From Russula earlei (lineage: Eukaryota > Basidiomycota > Agaricomycetes > Russulales > Russulaceae), in contig JAGFNK010000576.1 in assembly GCA_025769875.1 (NCBI GenBank), forward strand, positions 1-32,821: a DNA stretch of 32,821 bases, in the 5' to 3' direction. Numbering within the stretch: position 1 is the stretch's first letter; each line of letters opens with the position of its first letter. The position numbers were made by a program, and so were the translations under genes. Under the pieces are notes generated by a model. The model worked only from the letters and a program-made list of their open reading frames with translations. It was not told the DNA's origin and did no database searches. Below, piece after piece: positions 1 through 9,482 of the stretch.

Positions 1-876
1 TGTCATACACCGACTTGGCCACCCATCTAAGGATGTTGTAACACGTGCAAAGACACATACCAAGGGTCTCCCTGAAGACCTGAAAATCCCTCAGGAACAG
101 CCGGTATGTCCTGGCTGCGCGCAAGGCAAATGCCTGCATCTGCGCACCCCCCTTCTGAAACTCGTGCTTCCGCACCATTCGAGCTATTCACTCGGACCTT
201 AAGAGTTTCCCTGTGAAGTCGTATCATAAGTACGAATATTTTCAGCTTCATTGACGATTATTCCTCCTATGCATGGATCACACTCTAAAAAATAAAAAGT
301 CGACCATAATGGCCGTCAAGCAATTCCTTGCTATGGTGAAGAACCAATACAAAGCAGGAATAAAGGAGTGTCCGATGCTGGCGGAGAGTACAAGTCCGAG
401 GCCTTTGAAACGTCCTAAAGGACGAAGGAATTAAAATCCTGCAAAGCGCCCCATACACTCCACAACAGAATGGACGCGCAGAGCGCTTTATGCGCACTGT
501 AATGGACAAAGCTCAGGCAATGCGCCTTGAAGCTTGTCTACCTCCCTCCTGGTGGGAATTTGCAGTGAATCATGGGACACACTGTTACAATAGGACACCT
601 GCCAGACGCCTTCAATGGCGTACACCCTACGAAGTCCTAAAGAACGAGGTCCCTGATATCTCACACCTCAGAGTATTTGGTTGCGGTGCATATGTGCACA
701 TACCAGAAAAGCGTCGAGTCAATAAGCTTTCGCCTAAAAGCGAGCTAATGATCTACCTTGGTCACACTGAGGGGATCAAAGCCTCACTCTTCATGAGGCT
801 CCCAAATAATACGCTTTACACAAATGCTACCGCCCTGTACGAGACCCTGTACCCCAAATGCGACAAAGCGCACTAA
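1..876 (+). pseudogene. Copia pol: GAG-pre-integrase zinc finger and integrase core
   Basis: The first 120 bases encode an HHCC-type finger (HRLGHPSKDV followed by CPGCAQGK). The integrase core follows in shifting frames. The three acidic residues of the DDE catalytic site can be placed: FIDDYSSYAW near 250, SDAGGEYKSE near 370, and TPQQNGRAERFMRT at about 460-500. From 490 the frame is open for 128 residues and ends with the copia-type segment LRVFGCGAYVHIPEKRR. Frameshifts near 200, 300 and 410 break the upstream part. The stretch 877-1441 is the proline- and acid-rich linker between integrase and reverse transcriptase, also broken. This would have inserted the cDNA into the genome. Confidence 0.9.
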
Positions 877-1441
877 AGGTACCACGGATTAATGAACCGC
901 GTGAGGAACTACCGCAACAACCTGTGAAGACACCATTCCTGGTGTTGACGACCCATTCCCTACAATTAAAAGTGAGGACGATGAGCAGCCTATACAGGCG
1001 CCACAGAAGAGGAACGCGAGCAAACGCCCGTCCCTCCTACACCGTCCCCTCCTCCTGTTGAAGAGCCTGTACCTCTTCGAAGGTCTCAGCGGTTGAGGAA
1101 AGTACCTACCCGTCCAGGCAACGTCTATGGTGAACGCAGACACCCCACAGAAGTGGAAAAAGACGTTCGGCGCACACGCACATGGAGAACAATGACAGAA
1201 AACCAACCCGGTAGCTCCGGTGAGGGTAGTACGTCAGGATCGGCCGCCAGGCCCTTACCCTCCTGTCGTCCTTGACGATCAACCGCCGCAAGCCTCTGAG
1301 GATGAGGTAGAAGACATTCTACGTCTGCAAGGGAAGGGGGAGTCAAATTTCTGAACTATCTGCTCGCCCAAGCAGTTCCACTAAGTTCAGACACCTGATA
1401 CTGCGAAGATTCGCGAATGGACCTTTAGGGACATTCTGCGA

Positions 1442-2525
1442 ATGCCAAGTGAACTCCAAAAGGAGTGGAAAGATGCTTGTCGCGAGGAGTTGGAATCCCT
1501 CCGCAGACGCAAAGTCTTCGAACTAGTCGATCCTCCCAAGGATCGCAAAATAATTAAAAATAGATGGGTATTCGACCTTAAGTCTGATGGTCGTAAAAAA
1601 GCCAGACTAGTCGCCAAAGGCTTCTCCCAAGTAGAAGGCATTGACTATGACGAAATATTCTCACCCGTGGTACGGTTTGAGACAGTCCGCCTGATGATTG
1701 CGCTCGCAGCGCTCAAAAACTGGCACATTAGCGGACTAGACGTCAAGACTGCCTTTCTCTATGGTGAGCTCGATGAAGAGCTCTATATGGAGCAGCCTGA
1801 GGGCTTCAAAAAAAAGGCCAAGAGCAAAGTCATGCCTTAAACGCGCAATATATGGACTCAAGCAAGCGGCACTTGCTTGGTGGAAAGCCCTTGACAAGTC
1901 CATGGCCTCGCTCGGCCTTATTCGCCTTATGTCTGACTCTGGGCTCTTTGTTAGTAAAGACAAGAGCATCATAGCCATCGTCTATGTTGATGATGTGCTC
2001 TTCTTTGGAGCAGACAAAAAACAAATCAATAAAACAAAGGAGCGCTTCATGAAGCTCTGGGAATGTCGAGATCTGGGCGATGCCCAAGAATTTCTACGCA
2101 TGCGCATCATACGCAAGTCTGGCCAATACATCTGGACCAGACTGATATCTAAGAAAGTGCTGCAGCGTTTCGACTTGCTTAACGCAAACCCTGCTCCTAC
2201 TCCGCTACCAGAGGGCTATCACCCCTCTCCCAACACTTCCGCTGCTGACCCAGCCTTGCGGTCAAAATTCCAGCAAGTTATAGGATCACTCCTATACATA
2301 ATGCTTGGAACGTCCAGACATAGCCTTTGTCACAAAGTTGTCGCAACATGCTGCCAATCCCTCAGAGGATCATTTAAATCGTGCATCTATATTTGCCGAT
2401 ACCTCTTGGGAACCGCCAATTATGCCTTGGTCTATGATGGACCATCTAATGGCGTTAATGGCATATGGACTCTGACTGGGCTTCTGATCCGACTAATCGG
2501 AAGTCCACTACAGGCTATATGGTGA
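1442..2525 (+). pseudogene. Copia pol: reverse transcriptase
   Basis: Two overlapping open frames together give a copia reverse transcriptase (RVT_2 family). The first (1442-1840) has the entry motif [14 protein letters not shown], then [19 protein letters not shown] and [16 protein letters not shown], which carries the first catalytic Asp. A frameshift near 1815-1840 moves the reading to the second frame (to 2525), with AIYGLKQAALAWW and the catalytic box YVDDVLFFGA near 1985. After about 2290 the frame drifts and a stop follows at 2523. Copia reverse transcriptase copies element RNA into cDNA; this copy cannot be made as one protein. Confidence 0.93.
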
Positions 2526-2803
2526 ACCTGGCTGGAGCAATATTTTCGTGGAACTCACGACGCAGAAAACAGTCGCGCTCTCCTCCACTGAAGCTGAGTA
2601 CATGTCGCTCACACGAGCAGACAGTTAGTTTGGATTAAATCCTTACTAACAGAACTTGGCATCAATCTTGCTCCCATCCCACTGTTCGGTGATAACCAAG
2701 GCTCAATATTCTTAGCCTCCAACCCTGTACAAGAAAAGCGCATCAAACACATTGATTTGTGCTATCACTTCATTCGTGAAGTACAAAATAAACAGGTGGA
2801 GCT
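2480..2803 (+). pseudogene. Copia RNase H, 5' part, cut by a DNA transposon
   Basis: Reading across frames gives the copia RNase H landmarks SDWASDPTNRKSTTGYM, ALSSTEAEYMSL, GDNQGSIFLASNPV and KHIDLCYHFIRE. The reading stops at 2803/2804, where the TA-flanked DNA transposon begins. The missing tail is found 6.2 kb downstream at 9004-9111. A frameshift near 2620 breaks the middle. Confidence 0.88.
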
Positions 2804-2805
2804 TA

Positions 2806-2833
2806 CAGTCGTGGACAAGCAAAGTCAACAAAT
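2806..2833 (+). repeat. Left terminal inverted repeat of the 6.2-kb DNA transposon
   Basis: 28 bp starting CAGTCGTGGACAAGCAAAG, directly after TA. It pairs with 8974-9001 at 25 of 28 positions. Confidence 0.92.
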
Positions 2834-3244
2834 GGGATTGCAGCAGATCACATGGGGATTGGCCTTCTAATTTTTGTGGGAATGAACTCAGAAGTCGAAA
2901 AGCGTCGAAAAAACACATCTCCAGTATTTTTCTCATGCTTTTTTGGGACCTGCCAATTTTTGGCTCATTTCAAAACTATTTTGGGGTCAAGGACAGATTC
3001 CAGATGCATCATTGCAACACGCAACACAGCATGGTGACCCTTCTGCTTCCAAACAGCCCATGCAGCTGCTTTTCCTGTCAATCTGGCCCTGTTGCACTCA
3101 TGAATCTCCAGGTACGGTTGATGAACCATTGTAGGACATCAGTTGGACAGGTGTCCAGAGTCTCAACGGTGGCTTTCTTAGATCATTGAAGCTCTTTTTG
3201 GGAAGCTCGCGGTACCTGTATTTCACCCAACCCCAGTACTACTA

Positions 3245-3283
3245 TCACCTATGGGGAACTCATCAGTTCACGACCACCTCACC
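3245..3283 (+). repeat. Left terminal inverted repeat of the pogo element
   Basis: It begins TCACCTATGGGGAACT after TA and pairs with 5709-5747 on the other strand. Confidence 0.9.
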
Positions 3284-3577
3284 GATTTCATTTTCCCCTG
3301 TATCTGCCTGAACAACTACATTTAAAACTTCGTATTTATACTATTGAGTGCCATTAATGTCATTCTAGCAATGAAAAATGGAGGTCCATCGAGTGGTTTT
3401 CAAGTTATATTTTGGCTGGGGGTCATGCCTGCATCACGCCTTCTGTCATGGCGGAGTGCAGAGTTTGATTCCAACTGGGTGATCATACGCCAACTCCAAG
3501 GGGTCTGGGGTCACTGCTATTCTATCCCCGTAATGCCATGTTACAGACGGTCCAGTTGGCCAGCACAAGACCACACG

Positions 3578-5599
3578 TATGAGCAGCGGCTACAGGCTGC
3601 TTTGAGTGACTACAACAATGGTATACATTGATCTTTTGCTTGTGCGGCACTGGCCCATGATGTGAGCACTGCATTCCGTACATCGCGAAGTCCTTATCCA
3701 ATAATTTCCAAGGTTTCCCGCCAGATGCTACAAGACAGAGCTTCTGGGAGGCATAGGTCACATCAGGAAGCCCACCAGGATAGCCAGCTTCTCAAGCCGG
3801 CCCAGGAAAGATGTTGTTCGATTGGTGTGACCAAATGTCCATGAAGGCGATGCCTCTGGATCAAAAGGCACTGCACGCTCATGCTCTGGACCTCTCTGGC
3901 CAGTACCCCGGAAATAAACTGGCACTATCAGTTCATCAAACGCAATTCCGGTCTGACTTTCTCAAAAGCAAGAGTATTTGGATCCAAAGCGCACACAAAA
4001 TTTCAATAAGGCAGTGGTCCATGACTACTTTGCAAAACAACAGGAATTCGTGGATAGTTATGATGGGATACCACCAGAACATCAGTGGAATATGGATGAG
4101 AAGGGAATTCAAATGGGAGGCGGCCATAAGAACAATGGAAGGAAGTTCTTATTCATGAAAGAACGGAAACAGCAATACCGTATCAAGAGTGACTGTCTGG
4201 AGCTCGTCTTCATCATTGAGTGCGTTTCAGCAGGCAGATTTATTATGCCCTCGGGCTTTGTCCTCTCAGATGGCCCACTGCCTGACTGCCGGGATTTGGA
4301 AGGTGTCGGAAGGTGAGTTTTAATCCAGCAGTATGGCAGCAAGAATTAATATCTTTGTCTTCGCAGCATCGCAATGTCCCCTTCTGGGTGGACAGATTGC
4401 AAACTGAAGGTATCAAGATCACATGTTATAATGTCATCCATGAATACATGGAGATTCGGAAAGTTATCACCCCGGAACTCATTCAGAACGCATTTCGCAA
4501 GTCTGGAATATGGCCCCTCCATCCGTCGGTCTTCACGGAGGAGGACTTTGCGCCTAGCATGGCATCATCATCTTTGTCGCACTTCCCATCCTCATACCCA
4601 ATAGAGGTTCCAACATCGCCTCCAGCAATCAGCTCGGACCTCAGTTCCAACTCTGGTGACAGTGATTACAGTGCCTCGGACTTGGAGGAAAGTGCCATGG
4701 ACGTGACCAGCACTCATGAATCCTCAACCACTAACCCACACTTGTGCGCATGCAACTCAATAATCACGCACGCATCTTCGGCACAGACCACGGAGGGGGT
4801 CATTTCTAATGACCAAGTTGTCTCTCTGCTCCAAGATCAAAAGCGGAGCCATCAAGAGCTGATTGTGAAAATACAATCTCTTCATCAACAAGTTTCCATT
4901 ATCACACAAACAGTAATCATGCAAGCATTGCAACTGAGTGCGGCAAATGCACACTGCACGATCGCCCAGCGAGAGGCCAACGATTTGCGCGCGAAGCTGG
5001 AAAATCAGTGAAAAACAAAACCACATTCTTCAACAAAGATCAAGGCCTGGTTTGTAATGCATCCCAAGCTGAAGGAAGCATTTGAAGCAGAGGAACGAAA
5101 CCGAATTACCCAGGAGAGACAAGAAATACAAAAGGGCACTGAGAAAGCTGCTGAAGATTCTGCCCGTGCAATACGAATTAGTAAAGGTACTGTCTCAAAG
5201 GTTTTCGACAACTCCCTTTCATCATACAAGCGCAAGGAAGACCTCATGATCATTGCAGGTGCACTCGAGCTCTCGATGGAGGGCACCACATCTGAGCTCA
5301 CCACATGAATCAAAGAGCACCTTGCTGCACATCCAGAGTTGGAAATCAACCAACAGTTTATGAGACTCTATGGCAGACGATGTAGTAGTATGCTGTATCC
5401 CTCCTCATTGTCCCTGGCCTCCGAGTCATCAGGAGGACCCTCAAATGCAGCACAACCGTTTGTGCAACTGTCCTCACTGACACACCACTCGGTTTTTGCT
5501 TACAGCACTACACCTTACAATAGTACTGTACCATCATTCCAGACTGAAGAAGAACCGGATTTCACTCAATTAGATGCCCATTACAACTGTTTTCCTTAG
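3578..5599 (+). pseudogene. Pogo-family transposase, catalytic core deleted
   Basis: The N-terminal helix-turn-helix start YEQRLQAALSDYNNG is near 3580. EAHQDSQLLKPAQE and a DPKRTQNFNKAVVHDYF block follow in broken frames. The first catalytic Asp lies in WNMDEKGIQMGGG (about 4090-4130), followed by IECVSAGRFIMPSGFVL. The reading then jumps straight to the post-catalytic part FNPAVWQQ...NVIHEYMEIR...TPELIQNAFRKSGIW...FTEEDFAPS. The segment that should hold the second and third catalytic residues is missing. From 4313 a single frame runs to 5599 with two TGA stops (5009-5011, 5306-5308). It includes a serine-rich stretch, a coiled coil (about 4800-5000) and a SAP-like KEDLMIIAGAL...IKEHL segment. 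No active enzyme is possible. Confidence 0.85.
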
Positions 5600-5708
5600 T
5601 CCCCACCTAATCAAATTGCCTATGTAAATACAACGGGGATGTTTCATCCCGGGTGGACTTCAATTCAGCATGTGTTACATGTCCGTTACTTTTGTGACAT
5701 CTGTGACT

Positions 5709-5747
5709 GGCGAGATGGCCATGAACTGGCAAGTTCCCCATAGGTGA
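5709..5747 (-). repeat. Right terminal inverted repeat of the pogo element
   Basis: On the minus strand it begins TCACCTATGGGGAACT; TA follows outward at 5748. Differences from the left copy are transitions only. Confidence 0.9.
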
Positions 5748-6657
5748 TAGTATTGTATGCAAAGTTAGAAGGAAAGAATCAAACATTACAATAATTACTC
5801 ACCATTTCAATGGGATTTAATTCACAATGGAACTTGGGTAAAAAGATGCATTTGTGTCCGGCATCCTTGATTACCACCTCAAGCATTGAAATCTGGTTCT
5901 TGAAGTCATCCTGTTGGCTTAAGAGTCAAGCAATGCAGCAATCAGTATTTTTGAGTGGACAGACAGGAGCACACTTTGCATGGAGCCCATGGACCTGAAA
6001 ACCACGTTCTCAGAGGGTTTTCTCAAGTCCCTTTTGCTGACCATCTTTGGTTGTCATCTTCTGAGGTTTTCCATGCAGTTTGACAGTTGCATTTGTCATT
6101 GAGATAATTGTGTCCCATTGTCAACACTGCTTTCCACCATTGCTCTTGTTCATCTTGAAAGCTTCAGGGCGTCAGGCGGAAGAGAAGCATGTGCTGATGA
6201 TTGATCAAAGATGAAGAGTGCCTGACAGTTTGGATGCGCTTGCTCAAAAACTGGAATTGCTTGCTCTTTGACTTGTTGAATGAGCTGTTCGCAATCCCAC
6301 CAAGGGTCCCTGTTAAGATCCGTAGGATCTTAGTACTGACTCTTTAGTGAAAGAGTTGCTTGATATAGTTCAAGCACTAGACTTCAAACCCTTTGATATT
6401 ATCTCAGGAAGATTGGATGTAGAAAAGAGAAGGGGCCTCTTTCAGTTAGAGTCTGCACTACAATTTGTTTAGATCGGTAGACAAGATGATTGTCTTGTTA
6501 AAAGTGTAAGTTGAGCGTAAGGCTCGACTTCTTGGTACCACAGACTATTTATACAATATCTTGATAACTGCTGATCCGATTCATACAAAACTCGGAGTGC
6601 ACATAGCTGAAAACCAGTAGTATCCAAATACAGAAAGCGCAATTTAAGAATGTTAGA

Positions 6658-6679
6658 AATGACTCACACGTGAGTCATT
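6658..6679. promoter_or_regulatory. Palindromic TGACTCA/TGAGTCA pair inside the solo LTR
   Basis: A perfect 10-bp inverted repeat (AATGACTCAC, 2-nt gap, GTGAGTCATT) holds two AP-1/Gcn4-type core sites. A third TGAGTCA lies at 6831-6837. In fungi such sites bind bZIP activators of the Gcn4/Cpc1 class (family knowledge). Function here is inferred. Confidence 0.45.
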
Positions 6680-6732
6680 CTTTCCTAGTATCAGTCATGA
6701 ATCAATAAGCAGTGAGTAAGCTCTTACTGATC

Positions 6733-6801
6733 AGGATCAGTAAGCAATCACTAAGCCAGACAGGATCAGTAAGCAATCAGTAAGCGATCACTAAGCCAGA
6801 T
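6733..6801 (+). repeat. Short direct repeats in the solo LTR
   Basis: The unit AGGATCAGTAAGCAATCA occurs twice (from 6733 and from 6762), each followed by CACTAAGCCAGA at varying spacing. It resembles a duplicated LTR enhancer unit. Confidence 0.6.
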
Positions 6802-8973
6802 CAATAAGTAGACATATGAGTAATCACAGATGAGTCAGCAAAACAGATGACAGTCGGAGAACAAGAGAATCTTAACAGTCCCCATTAGATCCTGGATATA
6901 TTATCTTCTGAGCCTCGCGAATGACTTTCCCATCTGCGTCCTTCACCACTAACTGCCCATTATGCTCATTGATGAAGTCTGAGATGTGGATGATCCGACC
7001 CTTTTATTTCTTCATCAAAATCTGCTGCCCTTGTCCAAGCCTGCCACCCACAACAGTAAGAAATGATGATAATAAGGCCCTGGACTAACAAACGCACCAA
7101 GCTGAGGTCCTCACATCCCACTGGTGAATGCAGCTCTCATCTTGCCACTGAGGCATCAACACTTGTTCACCTGGTAACAACTTGGGCTCCACTCATCTAA
7201 GCTCTGGACCTTCAAAACGAACCATCCTCCACTCAAATTCTTGCATCTTCGGAAGGAACTCCTCCTCACAATACTTAACAATGTCCTTGCACTCGTGCCC
7301 ATCCATATAAACACCTTTCCGAATTGTAGTCTGGGTCCATCCAAGTTTTACAAGCCACCAACGTGTGGTTCGCTCACAGAGAGGTTGCTTTAGAGAGATG
7401 TTGACTGAGGGGAGGATTGTTTCATTGAGAGCGCGAGCAAATAGGATTGGAGTGAAAGAGCCAATACGTTGCTCTGTGAGCCATGTGCATGCAGCAGTTT
7501 GAACAACCTCATCCTTGAGTAATGACCTTGCATTCTTGCTTCCACTGTGGTGCTCAATGGGAAGCTGTTCAAAAATTTTGTAATGGTGTGCAAGAGCCTG
7601 AATACATCGTGCAAAGTGGGGACTTGGTTCTTGAGCATCATGCCATTGATTTGCAATCTCAAGGCTGGCTGGAATGTGCTTGTACCCTTGGACCATCAAG
7701 TTTGCAAAGAGGTGGAGGATCATCAGCTGGTGTACTTTACTCAAAGGTAAAGCATGATGTTTGTACTTTGCTGCAAGATCTGTTTTGAGCTGATCCTGCA
7801 ACTCCTTCCATCCACAGATTTCACCTTTCACCTGGATTCTCTCTCAAAGTTCTTCTTCCCATGGCTCCTCATCATCTTCGTAGCAAACACTACTGTCTCC
7901 CTCAGGTTCCCCTTCACTTTGGCTGGACTCCTTGTCTGCTCGAGTCCACTTTTGATGTATTGGCAACTGTGGCTCATTGTTGAAAGTGAGGGGAGGTGGG
8001 TGGTAGTATCTTGGCGAATAATGGCTGGATGCTCAACCTGGGTATCCAAAAAGGGGGGAGTAACATATTTGGAGCTCAGAGGCTCAGAATGGGATGCCTT
8101 GTTTTGCATATAGATGCTGATAAAGCCATTGAGCTTTCCTTGGGTTCGTGTTGTTTTGCGATACCGCTCCTGTGTGCGCTTTGACTTGCTGGCAACATCT
8201 GGTCCTTTTGCATATGTCTTTGGTCAGGCTTTCCAAGATATCAGCTGATTTTCAATGGGAAAGTGCAATATTGGTACGTATTCTTCTTTTCCTGCTCCTG
8301 TTTCCTCCTTTTAGCACTCAGCTTTGCTGGTATCCAGTCTTCATCATGAGGATCATCACCAAGCCTGGCTGCCATTAAAATCAGCCTTGCCTGAAGGCCA
8401 GATGTTGCATGACCCAGGTCTATATCCCACTCATTGTTCCATTTGGACCATTCCTCTATGTCATCATTGTGTGTTTTGTTGTCAGAAAGCTCCTTTTCAA
8501 AGTCAACCTTTAGACTGTCATGGTATGTCCCAGAATTCCATTCACACTCCTCATCGGATTCTGCTGAAGTATTGAGTGGATTGGACTCTTTGTTTGCAGT
8601 GACATTTGTGGTTGGATTTTGGTTGCGCAGCCCTGAGATGTTGCGCTGGTGCTTTGGCTGGTGACCACCAGGCATTGGTGACATGTATTATCCCCAATAT
8701 TTCAATTAATTTTTAGTACAATTTCTGTGGTGGCGCCACCTAAACTTTTGATGGTGGCGGGCAGGGCACAACAAAAGGAGTTGATTAACACTTTTTCTGT
8801 GATTTTTGTGATTTTTTTTGGTATCCCTGCCAAAAATTTGACCTCAGAAAATAAAAGTTCTTCCTCAGGGAAATTCACTTGTTGAATCTTGTTCTAATTG
8901 TTCTTGATCTAATGTTTTTACACTAAACTACCATAACCGATACCCTGTGGTGCCCAGAAAAGTCGGCTCCTAA

Positions 8974-9001
8974 ATTTGTCGACTTTGCTTGTCCGCAACT
9001 G
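8974..9001 (-). repeat. Right terminal inverted repeat of the 6.2-kb DNA transposon
   Basis: Read on the minus strand it starts CAGTTGCGGACAAGCAAAG and is followed outward by TA at 9002-9003. The three differences from the left repeat are C/T, T/C and A/G. Confidence 0.92.
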
Positions 9002-9003
9002 TA

Positions 9004-9111
9004 TTCTTTATTGAAGGGGCTAACAACCCAGCCAACATGTTCACCAAGAACCTTGGTTGTGTCAAGTTCCTCAAATTCAGGGAGCAATTAGGACTAATGT
9101 TCTACCCCTGA
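9004..9111 (+). pseudogene. Copia RNase H, C-terminal tail after the inserted transposon
   Basis: This short frame begins FFIEGANNPANMFTKNLG and ends GLMFYP before TGA. It is the usual C-terminus of copia polyproteins (family consensus IEGANNPADMFTKNL). It joins the segment ending at 2803 once the inserted element and one TA are removed. The join is then out by one base, so a small indel arose before or after the insertion. Confidence 0.9.
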
Positions 9112-9160
9112 ATGTGCGAAAATGCTCACAGCATCTACTGATGCACTTAGCAAGGGGGAG

Positions 9161-9482
9161 TGTTGAACTGGAACCCAAACAGATCAAAGAAGGCGAAGAC
9201 CTTCATATAAGGTTCAAGATCTGCACATAGATATTATGTGTTAGATAGAACTTATGCATATGGCACTAGGGTTACGCATATTACACTATCTTATACAGCC
9301 TTATGCTGTGTCTAGAACGTTTCCACATCACACATCACTCAGTGCACAATATAGTGGACACCTGTAGTCACCTCTTTTGGACTTAGGAACAGCCCTGGGT
9401 CATAGAGGTATAAATACCATACATGTAGACAAGTATACACATCACTCTACACCCCAATATCACTTGAGCACTCAGCACAACA
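9161..9482 (+). repeat. Copia 3' LTR (322 bp)
   Basis: It begins TGTTG at 9161 immediately after the purine tract AAGGGGGAG and ends CAACA at 9482, giving the short terminal inverted repeat TGTTG/CAACA. A TATA box (TATAAATA, 9409-9416) marks the promoter. The right end falls inside the minus-strand gene at 9447-9966. The 5-bp target duplication cannot be tested because the 5' LTR is outside the window; the flanking bases are TCTAA. Confidence 0.85.
9409..9416 (+). promoter_or_regulatory. TATA box of copia LTR
   Basis: TATAAATA lies 74 bp before the right end of the LTR, a usual position for the retrotransposon promoter. Activity is inferred from the motif only. Confidence 0.6.

Larger units (their letters stand above)
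3245..5747 (+). mobile_element. Pogo/Fot1-type DNA transposon, nested in the transposase intron
   Basis: Both ends are flanked by TA (3243-3244 and 5748-5749). The terminal repeats start TCACCTATGGGGAACT at each end and match at about 32 of 39 positions, with all seven differences transitions. Inside lies one degenerate plus-strand pogo transposase. Deleting the element and one TA restores a 59-bp intron in the minus-strand DDE transposase, the size usual for this genome. This shows the insertion is younger than the host transposon. Length is 2503 bp. Confidence 0.93.
6311..6877. repeat. Solo LTR (567 bp) with 5-bp target duplication
   Basis: It begins TGTTAAGAT and ends ATCTTAACA, a 9-bp perfect terminal inverted repeat. 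It is flanked by GTCCC on both sides (6306-6310 and 6878-6882). Removing it and one GTCCC rejoins the minus-strand transposase as PGSNGD-PWWD in frame. No internal retrotransposon sequence is left, so it is a solo LTR made by LTR-LTR recombination. It carries TGACTCA-type palindromes and direct repeats in its upstream half. Confidence 0.93.
2965..8684 (-). pseudogene. DDE transposase (DESC..H / FDQSSAH / LNPIE type), interrupted twice
   Basis: The likely start is MSPMPGGHQPK at 8684. A probable 49-bp intron lies at 8229-8277, then a basic segment TYAKGPDVASKSKRTQ, then the open frame 7193-7831 (ending VYMDGHECKD...RMVRFEGPEL). Catalytic motifs follow in order: QDESCIH near 7130, KGRIIHISDFINE near 6985, FIFDQSSAHA near 6205, LPKFHCELNPIEM near 5815, and after an intron YWGWVKYRYREL near 3220. 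The protein ends ...DPKIVLK at 2965. FDQSSAH and NPIE resemble the second and third acidic motifs of IS630-Tc1-mariner transposases. A solo LTR splits PGSNGD from PWWD, a pogo element fills the last intron, and several stops and frameshifts are present. Proteins of this layout are common in Agaricomycetes (recalled, not searched). Confidence 0.82.
2806..9001 (-). mobile_element. TA-inserting DDE DNA transposon (IS630-Tc1-mariner-like), nested in copia RNase H
   Basis: Both ends are flanked by TA (2804-2805 and 9002-9003). The terminal inverted repeats are 28 bp: CAGTCGTGGACAAGC... on the left, CAGTTGCGGACAAGC... read inward from the right. They match at 25 of 28 positions and all three mismatches are transitions. 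Removing the two later insertions (pogo 2505 bp including its TA; solo LTR 572 bp including its duplication) leaves an element of about 3.1 kb with one minus-strand transposase gene. TA duplication and the NPIE catalytic motif both point to the IS630-Tc1-mariner group. Confidence 0.92.
1..9482 (+). mobile_element. Ty1/copia LTR retrotransposon, 3' portion, dead and interrupted
   Basis: The window opens inside the pol region of a copia element. Domains occur in Ty1/copia order: GAG-pre-integrase zinc finger, integrase, reverse transcriptase, RNase H, purine tract (9152-9160), 3' LTR (9161-9482). The 5' LTR and gag lie outside the window. The reading frame is broken by several frameshifts and stops. 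The RNase H is split at 2804 by a 6.2-kb DNA transposon; its reading resumes at 9004 and ends at the TGA at 9109-9111. The right edge at 9482/9483 lies inside the 3' end of a host-type gene. The element is not mobile in this form. Confidence 0.93.

Noticed and set aside
5057..5599. An independent second gene of the pogo element
   Set aside because: It is in the same frame as 4313-5011 and separated only by in-frame TGA codons. The SAP-like segment is the usual C-terminus of the same transposase type.
6720..6801. Possible CRISPR-like short repeats
   Set aside because: Only two or three imperfect units without regular spacers, inside an LTR of a eukaryotic element.
7193..7831. KDZ-type (Kyakuja-Dileera-Zisupton) transposase
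   Set aside because: The following motifs DESC..H, FDQSSAH and LNPIEMYWG and the TA duplication fit an IS630-Tc1-mariner enzyme instead, and no CxC cysteine motifs were seen.
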